Shown here piece by piece: positions 36,794 to 45,309 of a DNA stretch of 64,000 nucleotides. The position numbers and the translations under genes were made by a program. The stretch is taken from positions 2,666,001 through 2,730,000 of the forward strand of contig OY969109.1 of assembly GCA_963698015.1 (NCBI GenBank). The letters run 5' to 3'. The notes below the pieces were generated by a model. The model was not told the DNA's origin. It saw only the letters and a list, made by a program, of their open reading frames with translations, and ran no database searches. This DNA is from VAXT01 sp963698015. GTDB lineage: Bacteria > Actinomycetota > Thermoleophilia > Gaiellales > Gaiellaceae. Position 1 is the stretch's first letter, and each line of letters starts with the position of its first letter.

Positions 36794-37981
36794 GTGTCCG
36801 AGCTGAGCGATTTCGGGTTCGTCGTGCTCGTGGTCGCAAGCGGCGTGATGCTCGCGCTCCTGGCGGCCCGGCTGAGCGAGCGCTACCCCGTGCCCGCGCC
36901 CGCGCTCTTCCTGCTGGCCGCGCTCGCGCTCCCGGTTGCGCTGCCGCACATCAGGACGGTGGAGCGAATCGGCGTCGTCGCGGTCGTCCTGATCCTCTTC
37001 GACGGCGGCATGAACATCGGTTGGCGCCGGTTCCGCCGAGCGGTCGTCCCGATCGCGACGCTCGGCATCCTCGGCACGCTGACGACCGCGGTCCTGACGG
37101 CCGTCTGCGCCCATTTCCTGCTCGACCTCAGCTGGACCCTGTCCGGAGTGCTCGGCGCGGCGCTCGCCCCGACCGACCCGGCCGTCATGTTCTCGATCCT
37201 CGGTGACAAGGAGATCCACGGCAACACGGGGACGATCCTCGAGGGCGAGGCGGGCGTGAACGATCCGGTCGGGATCGCGCTCCTGATCGGGATGGTCGAG
37301 TTCGCCACGACCGACGGCGCCACAGCGTGGTCCGTGGTGTGGGAGTTCTTCCTCGAGATGACGATCGGGCTCGCGGTCGGCGTTGCCGGAGCGGCCCTGC
37401 TCGTTGTCTTCATGCGGCGCGTGCGCCTGCCGGGTGAGGGCCTATACCCGCTGCGGTCGCTCGCGGCCGCGGGTGTGATCTACGGCCTCGCCGCGGTCGC
37501 GCACGGGTCGGGCTTCCTCGCGGTCTTCATTGCCGGCCTTGCGCTCAGCGAGGTCGAGGTGCCGTACAAGCGGCGCATCCAGCGCTTCCACACAACGCTC
37601 GCCAGCCTCGCGGAGATCGTCGTCTTCGTCGCGCTCGGGCTGACGGTGAGTGCTGGGCAGCTCTTCGACGAGGGGATCTGGCGCGACGGGTTGCTGCTCG
37701 CGATCGCGCTCGCGTTCGTCGCGCGGCCCCTCGGGCTCGCTCCGTTGCTCTGGCCGATGCGGCTCCGAATCGGCGAGAAGCTCTTCCTCGCCTGGGGCGG
37801 GCTCAAGGGTGCCGTCCCGATCCTGCTCGCCGCGTTCGTGATCCTGGGCGACGTGCACGACGCGCGCCGGCTGTACGAGATCGTCTTCGTCGTCGTCCTC
37901 TTCTCAGTCGTCGTCCAGGGGTCGAGCGTGCCGTTCGCGGCCCGGCGGCTCGGTGTCCCGATGCGCACGGTGAGCCGATGA
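36794..37981 (+). CDS. Cation:proton antiporter (CPA1/NhaP-type)
   Basis: Polytopic membrane antiporter of 395 residues with about twelve to thirteen helices. Diagnostic features are LILFDGGMNI, ALAPTDPAVMFSIL, and the ion-binding Asn-Asp in LEGEAGVNDPVGIALLIG, all typical of the CPA1 NhaP/potassium-proton group. A C-terminal regulatory TrkA domain, present in NhaP2-like proteins, is absent. The start is GTG 36794. The next gene overlaps its stop as ATGA. Whether it moves Na+ or K+ cannot be read from sequence. Confidence 0.9.
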   Translation: MSELSDFGFVVLVVASGVMLALLAARLSERYPVPAPALFLLAALALPVALPHIRTVERIGVVAVVLILFDGGMNIGWRRFRRAVVPIATLGILGTLTTAVLTAVCAHFLLDLSWTLSGVLGAALAPTDPAVMFSILGDKEIHGNTGTILEGEAGVNDPVGIALLIGMVEFATTDGATAWSVVWEFFLEMTIGLAVGVAGAALLVVFMRRVRLPGEGLYPLRSLAAAGVIYGLAAVAHGSGFLAVFIAGLALSEVEVPYKRRIQRFHTTLASLAEIVVFVALGLTVSAGQLFDEGIWRDGLLLAIALAFVARPLGLAPLLWPMRLRIGEKLFLAWGGLKGAVPILLAAFVILGDVHDARRLYEIVFVVVLFSVVVQGSSVPFAARRLGVPMRTVSR

Positions 37982-39525
37982 GCTTCCTCGCGTTCGGGCT
38001 GGCCGCGCTCCTGTCCGGCGGGAACCTGCACGGGCTGAAGGTGACGAACGGCTCCCGCCCGTTCGCCGGCGACAATCGGCTCCTCACGACCGTCTCGCCG
38101 AACGGAGACGGCTTCCGCGACCGAGCGATCGTCAGCTTCCGGCTCGATCGGGCCGCGAGGGTGCGGCTCGACGTCCTGCGCACCGACACGCTGCACCCGG
38201 GCCGTGCGACGAAGACGATCTGGAGCGCGACGAAGCGCTTCCGAGCAGGGGCGCAGCAGATCGTCTGGCGCCCGGCCCGCGGAACCGAGCCGCGCACCTA
38301 CGTCCTCCGGCTGACCGTCGGCAGGCGCGTCTACATGGACTGGCCGGGCAAGCGCCGCAAGGCGCCCGTCGTGCGCATCCAGGGCATCGAGGCCGAGTTC
38401 CCACGCCGCAGCTACGCGCCGGGCGAGCCGGCCGACCTGCGGATCTCGACCGACGCGCCCTCGCTTCGGCTCCAGGTCTTCTACTACTCGAGCCAGGCGA
38501 TCAGGCGCGGGAAGGACTTCAGGACGTCCGGCACCGCGATGACGAGCCCGGTCCGCATCGACTGGCGGACGCACCGCGACGGACCGGGAGCGCTCCGGGT
38601 CGTTCGCGCCGGAAACTGGCCGAGCGGTCTCTACTTCCTGCGGCTGAGCGCACCGGACGGGCGCGTCGGCTACGCGCCGTTCGTCATCACGAGGCGCGGC
38701 CCGACGTCCCGCGTTGCCGTCGTCCTGTCCACGAACACCTGGCAGGCGTACAACTTCTGGGACGCGAACGGCGACGGCTGGGGCGACAGCTGGTACGTGA
38801 GCGGCGCGACGCGGACGATCGACCTCGAGCGCCCGTTCCTCGACTTCGGCGTCCCGTTCCGCTTCCGCGACTGGGATCTCGACTTCATCGCGTGGCTGAA
38901 CCGGACCGGGAAGCACGTCGACTTTCTGACCGACGACGACCTCGAGGCGTATCCCACCGGGGACGAGCTGGCCGAGGCGTACGACCTCGTCGTGTTTCCG
39001 GGGCATGCCGAGTACGTGACCGAGCACGAGTACGACGTCGTCCAGCGCTACCGGAACGACGGTGGCAACCTCATGTTCCTGTCGGCGAACAACTTCTTCT
39101 GGAAGGTGCGCCGCGACGGTCGGCACCTGACGAAGGTGGCTCAGTGGCGGAACCTGGGACGGCCGGAGGCGGCGCTCGTCGGGGTGCAGTTCATCGCCGG
39201 CGACTACGGCGGCCGCCAGGGCGCGTACGTTGTGCACGGGTCGCCCTGGGCGTTCGCGGGCACCGGGCTGTCGGACGGCGACCGGTTCGGGCAGTACGGC
39301 TTCGAGATCGACGCCCGCTCGCCGCAGTCGCCTCCGGGCACGCAGCTGCTCGCGTCGATTCCGAACCTGATGGGCCCGGGGCGAACGGCCGAGATGACGT
39401 ACTACGAGACCCCGGCCGGCGCGAAGGTCTTCGCCGCGGGGGCGCTCAACTTCACCGCGTCGATCGGCGACCCGGCCGTTGCGCAGCTCGTCGAGAACGT
39501 CTGGGACCGCTTCTTAGAGCCTTAG
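37978..39525 (+). CDS. Secreted protein with N,N-dimethylformamidase large-subunit-like domain
   Basis: A 515-residue protein whose C-terminal two thirds resemble the DmfA2/N,N-dimethylformamidase beta-subunit family: VAVVLSTNTWQAYNFWDANGDGWGDSWY, HVDFLTDDDLEA, YDLVVFPGHAEYVTEHEYDVV, GGNLMFLSANNFFWKV and the terminal FAAGALNFTASI. The first 130 residues look like a FlgD/Ig-like module (TVSPNGDGFRDRAIVSFRL). Many genomes annotate this as a hypothetical because the enzyme activity is untested outside true DMFases. It starts ATG 37978, overlapping the antiporter stop. Its stop codon lies within the palindrome at 39521-39543. Confidence 0.75.
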   Translation: MSFLAFGLAALLSGGNLHGLKVTNGSRPFAGDNRLLTTVSPNGDGFRDRAIVSFRLDRAARVRLDVLRTDTLHPGRATKTIWSATKRFRAGAQQIVWRPARGTEPRTYVLRLTVGRRVYMDWPGKRRKAPVVRIQGIEAEFPRRSYAPGEPADLRISTDAPSLRLQVFYYSSQAIRRGKDFRTSGTAMTSPVRIDWRTHRDGPGALRVVRAGNWPSGLYFLRLSAPDGRVGYAPFVITRRGPTSRVAVVLSTNTWQAYNFWDANGDGWGDSWYVSGATRTIDLERPFLDFGVPFRFRDWDLDFIAWLNRTGKHVDFLTDDDLEAYPTGDELAEAYDLVVFPGHAEYVTEHEYDVVQRYRNDGGNLMFLSANNFFWKVRRDGRHLTKVAQWRNLGRPEAALVGVQFIAGDYGGRQGAYVVHGSPWAFAGTGLSDGDRFGQYGFEIDARSPQSPPGTQLLASIPNLMGPGRTAEMTYYETPAGAKVFAAGALNFTASIGDPAVAQLVENVWDRFLEP

Positions 39526-39543
39526 TAACAGAGTGTTACTAAG
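39521..39543. promoter_or_regulatory. Palindrome CTTAGTAACA-GAG-TGTTACTAAG
   Basis: Perfect 10-base arms around a 3-base centre, between two convergent genes. It contains the stop codon of the plus-strand gene and abuts that of the minus-strand gene. The same core AGTAACA-N3-TGTTAC recurs at 57239-57263 in a divergent promoter region and at 61582-61602. The low GC content contrasts with the surrounding DNA. It could be a bidirectional terminator or a regulator site. Confidence 0.7.
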
Positions 39544-40392
39544 TCAGTTGGGGTAGTCGTAGAAGCCGCGGCCGGTCTTGCGGCCCAGGCGGCCCTCGGC
39601 GGCCATCTCCCGTAGGCGCTCCGGGGGCTTCGCCCGCTCGTCGCCGGTTGCCTCGTACATCGCCTCCGCCGCGTGGATGTGAATGTCGATCCCGACCAGG
39701 TCGACGAGCGTGCACGGGCCCATCGGCCAGCCGACGCCCATCGTCATCGCCTTGTCCAGATCCTCGACCGTGATCCCCTCGTCGAGGAGCCGGATGCACT
39801 CGTTCAGCGTCGGGACGAGGACCCGGTTGACGATGAACCCGGGCGTGTCGTTCGCGCGAACAGGCTGCTTGCCCGCCTGCTCCGCCCACTCGAATGCAGC
39901 CGAGAGCGCGGCGTCGGAGCTCTTCTCCGCGCGGATGATCTCGACCAGCGGGAGCAGCGGCGCCGGGTTGAAGAAGTGCATGCCGATCACTCGCTCCGGG
40001 TGCTCGGTCGCCTCGGCGATCGCATGGATCGGGATTGCAGAGGTGTTCGACGCGAGGATCGCGTCGGGCGAGACGAGGCGGTCGAGCTCGGCGAAGACCT
40101 CCCGCTTCGGCTCGAGCTCCTCGACGATCGCCTCGATCACGAGCTCGCACTCGGCGAGGTCGGCGAGCTCGGTCGTGAAGGACAGCCGGCCGAGCGTCGC
40201 CTCGCGCTCCTCGGCGGTCGCCTTGCCCTTCTCGACCGCGCGGTCCACGTAGTGCGCGATCGTCAAGCTGGCGCGTTCGCAGAGCTCGTCGCTCACCTCG
40301 CGGCCGATCGTCTCGAAGCCCGCCTGCGCGGAGACCTGCGCGATCCCTGCGCCCATCGTGCCCAGCCCGACCACTCCCACGCGGCGAATCAC
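39544..40392 (-). CDS. 3-hydroxybutyryl-CoA / 3-hydroxyacyl-CoA dehydrogenase
   Basis: NAD-dependent dehydrogenase of fatty-acid and butyrate-type metabolism, 282 residues. The Rossmann loop VGLGTMGAGIAQV is at the N terminus, LVIEAIVEELEPKREVFAELD follows, then the ILASNTSAIPI strand, the catalytic-His region HPERVIGMHFFNPAPLLPLVEII, and the C-terminal domain with NDTPGFIVNRVLVPTLNE. The GTG at 40392 gives the family N terminus; the longer upstream frame is not homologous. The thiolase upstream on the same strand could act next to it in the same pathway. Confidence 0.94.
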   Translation of the reverse strand: MIRRVGVVGLGTMGAGIAQVSAQAGFETIGREVSDELCERASLTIAHYVDRAVEKGKATAEEREATLGRLSFTTELADLAECELVIEAIVEELEPKREVFAELDRLVSPDAILASNTSAIPIHAIAEATEHPERVIGMHFFNPAPLLPLVEIIRAEKSSDAALSAAFEWAEQAGKQPVRANDTPGFIVNRVLVPTLNECIRLLDEGITVEDLDKAMTMGVGWPMGPCTLVDLVGIDIHIHAAEAMYEATGDERAKPPERLREMAAEGRLGRKTGRGFYDYPN

Positions 40393-40442
40393 GCGCTCGA
40401 TGCTAAGGGAAGGACCTGCCCCGCTCGCGCGTCTAGAGTCGA

Positions 40443-40571
40443 ATGACGCGGTTTCTCCTCGTTCTCCTCCTACTCGGCCTCCTCGCACTGGCCGTGGCCG
40501 GTGCGTGCCTCACGGTCATCAGGGGAGAACGGCCGGCGATCCTTTCCCGCCGGCCCCCCGCGCTCGCCTAG
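40443..40571 (+). CDS. Small single-span membrane protein (42 aa)
   Basis: A 42-codon frame: MTRFLLVLLLLGLLALAVAG, then ACLTVIRGERPAILSRRPPA and a short end. One hydrophobic helix and a short basic tail, as in many small actinobacterial membrane proteins. It lies alone on the plus strand between the dehydrogenase and the methyltransferase and overlaps the latter's 3' end by four bases. TAGAGT seven bases before the ATG could be a -10 box of a leaderless message. Function unknown. Confidence 0.4.
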   Translation: MTRFLLVLLLLGLLALAVAGACLTVIRGERPAILSRRPPALA

Positions 40572-41140
40572 CGCGCTCGGTCGTCGTCGCACCGCGGCAG
40601 CGCGGCGGCGACTGAGCCTAGGATCCACATGAAGCTGACCGGGCCGTGTCCGGGCTCGTCGACCGGGATCACCGCTGCCTCGATCAGTTCGAAGCCTGCG
40701 TCCGCGAGCAGCCGACGGTTCGCAGCCTCGTCGAAGGAGGCGAAGAACATCGGCGCGCCCAACCAGTCGTCGTCGATCTCGTCGTCCGCATCGGCCGTGC
40801 CCATCGTGGCGAGCAGATACCCGCCCTCGCGGAGCCACGACGCGATCGAGCGGAGGAGCGGCGCCTGCTCCGCGCGAGGCACGTGGCCGAGCATGAAGAG
40901 GCTGACCACGGCAGCGACGCTCCCGGGCTGGAGCGCCAGTTCGGTTGCGTCGGCGCATTCGAACGTCGCGTGCGGAACGCGCGCTCTCGCCCGCTCGATC
41001 TGCCTCGGAGAGATGTCGATGCCGAGCAGCCGGTGGCGCTCCGCCAGGCGCTGCGTGGCCGGACCTCCGCCGCCACAGCCCAGCTCGAGCAGATCCGAGC
41101 CTTCATCGAGCCGGTCGAGCAGCTTCTCGACCCAGTGCAT
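40568..41140 (-). CDS. Class I SAM-dependent methyltransferase
   Basis: Methyltransferase of the Methyltransf_11/25 type; substrate unknown. From the first ordinary start, ATG 41140, 190 residues are encoded, with the SAM loop LLELGCGGGGPATQRLA, LGIDISPRQIERARAR (acidic loop) and VVSLFMLGHVPRAEQ (post-motif). Homology continues upstream of that ATG with GYDAIAERYAAWAASFE, the usual N terminus of the family, so the gene probably starts near 41233, where only ATC (with GAGGCGGAG before it) is available. Either an unusual start codon or an indel. It follows the cupin gene. Confidence 0.82.
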   Translation of the reverse strand: MHWVEKLLDRLDEGSDLLELGCGGGGPATQRLAERHRLLGIDISPRQIERARARVPHATFECADATELALQPGSVAAVVSLFMLGHVPRAEQAPLLRSIASWLREGGYLLATMGTADADDEIDDDWLGAPMFFASFDEAANRRLLADAGFELIEAAVIPVDEPGHGPVSFMWILGSVAAALPRCDDDRAR

Positions 41141-41225
41141 CGTCGGCGACTCGAAGCTCGCGGCCCATGCGGCGTAGCGCTCGGCGATGGCGTCGTAGCC
41201 GTCCGCGACGACGCGCTTGGGGCCG

Positions 41226-41546
41226 TCAGAGATCGAGCGACTCCGCCTCGACCACGAGGACGGTCATTCCTTCCTCGGAACCCGATTCGTGCTCCTCGCC
41301 CGGCTCCCAGACAACCGACTCGCCGGCCGCGATCGATGAGCGCTCGCCGTCAGCTCCGCTCACCCAGCCCGAACCGCGAACCACTGAGAACAATTGAGCC
41401 ATTCCAGCCGGGTGCCGGGCGACGAGGCCTTCCGGTCCGACCTCGATCACGACGACATGTGCATCGCCGGCCAGGCGCCTTACCCGGGCGCTCGCACTCC
41501 CAGGCGCCGTCACAGCGCGCTCGCCATGGAGCTCGATCCGCCTCAA
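41226..41546 (-). CDS. Small cupin-domain protein
   Basis: A 106-residue single-domain cupin. The conserved motifs are ARHPAGMAQLFSVVRGSGWVSG (motif 1) and ESVVWEPGEEHESGSEEGM (motif 2), with several potential metal-ligand His and Glu residues. It starts TTG at 41546, overlapping the thiolase stop as TTGA. Cupins of this type bind metals or small ligands and can be enzymes or regulators. It lies at the end of the overlapped cyclase-thiolase run, so it is probably co-translated with them. Confidence 0.8.
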   Translation of the reverse strand: MRRIELHGERAVTAPGSASARVRRLAGDAHVVVIEVGPEGLVARHPAGMAQLFSVVRGSGWVSGADGERSSIAAGESVVWEPGEEHESGSEEGMTVLVVEAESLDL

Positions 41547-42688
41547 ACGCGCTCGATCACCGACGCTATTGCCTGGCCGAAGCCGATGCACATCGTCGCC
41601 ACGCCGTAGCGGGCGTCGCGCCGCTCGAGCTCGTTGACGAGCGTCGCGGTGATCCGCGCGCCGGTCGCCCCCAGCGGGTGGCCGAGCGAGATGCCCCCGC
41701 CGTTCGGGTTCACGTCGTCCATGCGCTCGTCGAGCCCGCAGTCGCGGACGAACTGGAGGACGACCGACGCGAACGCCTCGTTGACCTCGATCACCGACAC
41801 GTCGTCCCAGCCGATACCGGCCTTCGCGAGCGCCCGCTCGCATGCCTGCGGATTGCCGTGCAGCATCCGGTGCGGGTCGACGCCCGCAAGCCCGAACGAG
41901 ACGAACCGCGCGCGCGGCTCGAGCCCGAGCTCCGACGCCTTTCCCTCGCTCGCGACCAGCACCCCGGCCGCGCCATCGCAGATCTGGCTCGAGCTCCCGG
42001 CCGTGACTACACCCTCGGGGAGAAACGCCGGGCTCAGCGCGGCCAGCGCCTCGAGGGAAGTGTCCCGCCGAGGCGTCTCGTCGACCGCGAACAGCGTTCC
42101 CACGTGCGGGTTCTGCACCTCGACCGGGACGATCTCGTTCTCGAAGCGCCCTTCGTCGATGGCCGCGATCGCGCGCCGGTGCGACTCCAGCGAGAACTCG
42201 TCGAGCTCCTCGCGCGAAAGGTTCCACTCCTCGGCGATCGCCTCCGCGGAAACCCCCTGCGGCACGATCTGCCAGCGCTCGAAGAGCTTGTCCGAGAGGT
42301 CGCCCCCGTTCGAGCCCATCGGCACCCGCGACATCATCTCCACGCCGCCCGAGACCACGAGGTCGAGCTGGCCGGACCAGATCGCGGCCGCCGCGTTGAA
42401 GCTCGTCTGCATCGACGAGCCGCACTGGCGGTCGACCGTCGTCCCCGGAACCGTCTCCGGCCAGCCGGCGACCATCGGCACCATCCGTCCGATGTTCCAG
42501 CCCTGCTCGCCGATCTGCGTCACGCAACCGAGCTGGACGTCCTCGATCTCGCCGGGATCGACCCCGCTGCGCGCGAGCAGGCCGTTCAGCACCTGCGCCG
42601 CGAGCTCGTCGCCGCGGATCGAGGACAGCGTCCCGTTCTTCTTGCCGATCGGTGACCGAACCGCGTCGATGATCAGCGCATCAGGCAT
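41543..42688 (-). CDS. Acetyl-CoA acetyltransferase / 3-ketoacyl-CoA thiolase
   Basis: Thiolase of 381 residues. The nucleophile Cys is at about position 89 (TVDRQCGSSMQ), followed by VSGGVEMMSRVPMGS, NEAFASVV, the catalytic GHPLGATGAR and the second active-site Cys in ATMCIGFGQ. All catalytic residues are present. It starts with ATG 42688, eight bases inside the last cyclase gene, and is therefore part of the same translated series. With the dehydrogenase at 39544 it could carry out steps of acyl-CoA oxidation or acetoacetyl-CoA formation. Confidence 0.95.
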   Translation of the reverse strand: MPDALIIDAVRSPIGKKNGTLSSIRGDELAAQVLNGLLARSGVDPGEIEDVQLGCVTQIGEQGWNIGRMVPMVAGWPETVPGTTVDRQCGSSMQTSFNAAAAIWSGQLDLVVSGGVEMMSRVPMGSNGGDLSDKLFERWQIVPQGVSAEAIAEEWNLSREELDEFSLESHRRAIAAIDEGRFENEIVPVEVQNPHVGTLFAVDETPRRDTSLEALAALSPAFLPEGVVTAGSSSQICDGAAGVLVASEGKASELGLEPRARFVSFGLAGVDPHRMLHGNPQACERALAKAGIGWDDVSVIEVNEAFASVVLQFVRDCGLDERMDDVNPNGGGISLGHPLGATGARITATLVNELERRDARYGVATMCIGFGQAIASVIERV

Positions 42689-43991
42689 CGCGAACAGAGT
42701 AGAGGCGCCAGGCTCCCACGCCCTTCAGCTCGTGCTCCCCGCGGTCCTCGAAGGAGATGCCCGAGCCTGCTACGAGGTCCTTGACCGTTCCGGTCACGAG
42801 GACCTCTCCGGACTCTGCTGCCGCGGCGACGCGCGCCCCGGTGTTGACGGCGATCCCCGTCGGCTTCCCGGAGACAATCTCGCACTCGCCGGTGTGGACG
42901 CCGACGCGAATCTCGAGGCCGAGCTCGTGAACCGCCTCCGTGATCGCGCGAGCACAGCGGATCGCTCTCGCCGGCCCGTCGAAGCTCGCGAAGAACCCGT
43001 CGCCCGCTGTGTCGACTTCGCCGCCCCGAAACCGGGCCAGCTGACGCCGAACCGCAGCGTTGTGGCTCGCCAACAGCTCCGCCCACTGACGGTCGCCGAG
43101 CTTGTTGGCGAGCTCTGAGGAGCGGACGAGGTCGGTGAAAAGGACAGTTGCGAGCACGGTCTCGGGCTCGGGCGCGTGCTCGAGCGTCGCAACGAAGTCG
43201 TCGAGCTCGTCCGCGATCTCGGGCGACAGGTACATCTCCGCGTAATCGTCGCCCGCGAGGCGAACGTAGCGAGAGCCCGGAATCCGCTTCGCAACCTCGC
43301 GCGAGTCCGTCTCGCCGATTTCACCCCGAGCCAGGACCAACGTCGGCACGTGAATCGCCGGAAGCACATCACGGAGGTCGGTCTCGCTCCACATCCGGTT
43401 GAGCGCATAGCCCGCCGCTGGGCTCGCACCGACCCGCATCGCGTTCGCGAACCACTCACGATCCTCAGGGTTCCGATACAGGGTCGGACAGACCTCGGCC
43501 AGCAGCTCGTCGGCATACGAAAGCGTTCCCCACCCCTCCCTGAGCCGGAGCAATTCCTCCCCGGCGTTTGCGCGGTCGCCGTACGCGGCTGCTTGGAACA
43601 GCGCAAGCGCGATCGTCCGTTCCGGATACGTCGCCGCGTACAGGCACGCCATCGTCGAGCCTTCGTGCGAGCCCAAGATGACCGCCCGCTCGGAGCCGAC
43701 CGCCTCGAGGACCGAGCGCACGTCCTCCATCCGCGTCTCGAGGTTCGGAAAGAGCGGTCCCCGATCCGAGAGCCCGGTACCGCGTTTGTCGAACAGGATC
43801 AGCCGGAACGACTGCGCAAGGCGTTCATAGAAGGGACGCCAGTGCCTCGACTCCCAGTCGTAGACGAGGTTGGAGAAGAAATCCGGAACAAGCACGAGGT
43901 CGATCGGGCCGTCCCCCACGACGTGGTACGCGATCGACACGTCGCCGTTCCGGACGTACTGGATGTCGAGAGCCTTACCCGGAGACGGCAT
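42681..43991 (-). CDS. Alpha/beta-hydrolase-fused class III nucleotide cyclase (copy A)
   Basis: A 436-residue protein, sixth in transcription order of a six-gene tandem family. Residues 1-260 form an alpha/beta-hydrolase domain (FDKRGTGLSDRGP), but the nucleophile-elbow motif is LGSHEG, with His where Ser should be, so esterase activity is not expected. The cyclase domain from about 265 has the metal-binding Asp in LFTDLVRSSE and the GDG of DTAGDGFFASF, and VNTGARV keeps the catalytic Asn and Arg. By eye the purine-recognition positions are Asp and Lys, the reverse of adenylate cyclases. Closest described relative is Rv1900c of M. tuberculosis. The ATG lies inside the 3' end of copy B. Confidence 0.9.
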   Translation of the reverse strand: MPSPGKALDIQYVRNGDVSIAYHVVGDGPIDLVLVPDFFSNLVYDWESRHWRPFYERLAQSFRLILFDKRGTGLSDRGPLFPNLETRMEDVRSVLEAVGSERAVILGSHEGSTMACLYAATYPERTIALALFQAAAYGDRANAGEELLRLREGWGTLSYADELLAEVCPTLYRNPEDREWFANAMRVGASPAAGYALNRMWSETDLRDVLPAIHVPTLVLARGEIGETDSREVAKRIPGSRYVRLAGDDYAEMYLSPEIADELDDFVATLEHAPEPETVLATVLFTDLVRSSELANKLGDRQWAELLASHNAAVRRQLARFRGGEVDTAGDGFFASFDGPARAIRCARAITEAVHELGLEIRVGVHTGECEIVSGKPTGIAVNTGARVAAAAESGEVLVTGTVKDLVAGSGISFEDRGEHELKGVGAWRLYSVRDA

Positions 43992-45309
43992 AGAGCCTCC
44001 ACTCCCCGGGCACGCCCTTCAGCTCATGCACGCCGCGGTCGTCGAACTCGATCCCCGAGCCTGCCACGAGGTCCTTCACCGTCTGCGAGACGAGCACCTC
44101 GCCCGGCCCGGCCAGCGCGGCGACGCGTGCCCCGGTGTGAACCGCCAGACCCGCGACCTTGTCGCCGAAGAGCTCGCATTCGCCCGTGTGGACGCCGGCC
44201 TTGACCTCGAGACCTAGAGCACGGACACTGCTCACGACTGCCGAGCCGCACCGGATCGCACGCGCCGGCCCGTCGAACGTCGCGAGAAAACCGTCGCCGG
44301 CCGTGTCCACCTCGCGGCCGTGGAAGCGTTCCAGCTGCTCTCGCACGAGATCATGATGTCGTTCGAGGAGCTCTCGCCAGCGCCGATCGCCGAACTTCGT
44401 CGCCTGCTCGGTGGAGCCGGCGATGTCGGTGAAGAGCACGGTCGCGAGCACGCGGTCGGGCTCGGGCCCGCGACGAACGCCGGTCAGGAACTCCTCGATC
44501 TCATCGACGACCTCGTCGGTGTTTCCTGCCCAGAGCGTGTGTGCGTCTCCGCCGAGCTCGACGAACTTTGCGCCCGGGATCCGGGCGGCGATCCAACGAC
44601 CTTCCTCCACGCTCGCGTCCCGGTCGTCAGCGCGATGCAGGACGAGGGTCGGCGCCTGAACCGTGGGGAGGACGTCGCGAACGTCGAGCTGCGTGTTCAT
44701 CCGCATCAGGGCGGCTGCGGCGCCGGGGCTGGCGCTGCGCCGAAAATAGGTCGCCAGGCGGGCCTTGAACGCGTCGTCTTCGCTCGGCGCGAGCTGGTCG
44801 AGGTCCATGCGCTCGGACCAGTTTCGCTCGAGCTCTGCGATGTCTTGCTCGCGATCCTCCGGCTTCGGCGCCCACGGATAGTCAGGGCTCCAGAGCCGCT
44901 TGGCGAAGACGCCGAAGAGAACGAGGGCAGTGGTGCGCTCGGGATAGGTCGCCGCGAAGAGAACGCTCATCAGACCGCCCTCGGAGAAGCCGAAGACCGC
45001 GGTCTGTCGGCTGTCGACCGCGTCCAGCACCGCGCGCACGTCGTCCATCCGCTCCTCGAGCGTCGGCAGCCGGTCCTGCGGGACCGGGTCCGAGAGACCC
45101 GTCCCGCGCTTGTCGAACAGGATCAGGCGAGAGAAGCTCGCCAGGCGCTCGAGCACGTGGGCGAGCGCCGGCTCTTCCCAGTTCAGCTCGACGTTCGAGA
45201 TCCAGCCGGGCACGTAGACGAGGTCGATCGGCCCCTCGCCGACGACCTGGTAGGCGATGTTCAGGCCACCGCTCTTCGCGTAACGCGTCTCAGGCCGCGT
45301 CGACGGCAT
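43975..45309 (-). CDS. Alpha/beta-hydrolase-fused class III nucleotide cyclase (copy B)
   Basis: A 444-residue member of the array and the only copy with an intact hydrolase signature: nucleophile Ser in FGFSEGG, a plausible acid in HRADDRDAS and the His in GGDAHTLWAG. FDKRGTGLSDPVPQ marks the oxyanion-side loop. The cyclase domain keeps LFTDIAGSTE and DTAGDGFLATF; the position that is Asn in active cyclases is His (AVHTGARV) with Arg retained. It ends EWRLYAVSG and overlaps copy A by 17 bases. Possible role: a hydrolase whose substrate state is reported through cyclic nucleotide; this is inference. Confidence 0.9.
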   Translation of the reverse strand: MPSTRPETRYAKSGGLNIAYQVVGEGPIDLVYVPGWISNVELNWEEPALAHVLERLASFSRLILFDKRGTGLSDPVPQDRLPTLEERMDDVRAVLDAVDSRQTAVFGFSEGGLMSVLFAATYPERTTALVLFGVFAKRLWSPDYPWAPKPEDREQDIAELERNWSERMDLDQLAPSEDDAFKARLATYFRRSASPGAAAALMRMNTQLDVRDVLPTVQAPTLVLHRADDRDASVEEGRWIAARIPGAKFVELGGDAHTLWAGNTDEVVDEIEEFLTGVRRGPEPDRVLATVLFTDIAGSTEQATKFGDRRWRELLERHHDLVREQLERFHGREVDTAGDGFLATFDGPARAIRCGSAVVSSVRALGLEVKAGVHTGECELFGDKVAGLAVHTGARVAALAGPGEVLVSQTVKDLVAGSGIEFDDRGVHELKGVPGEWRLYAVSG

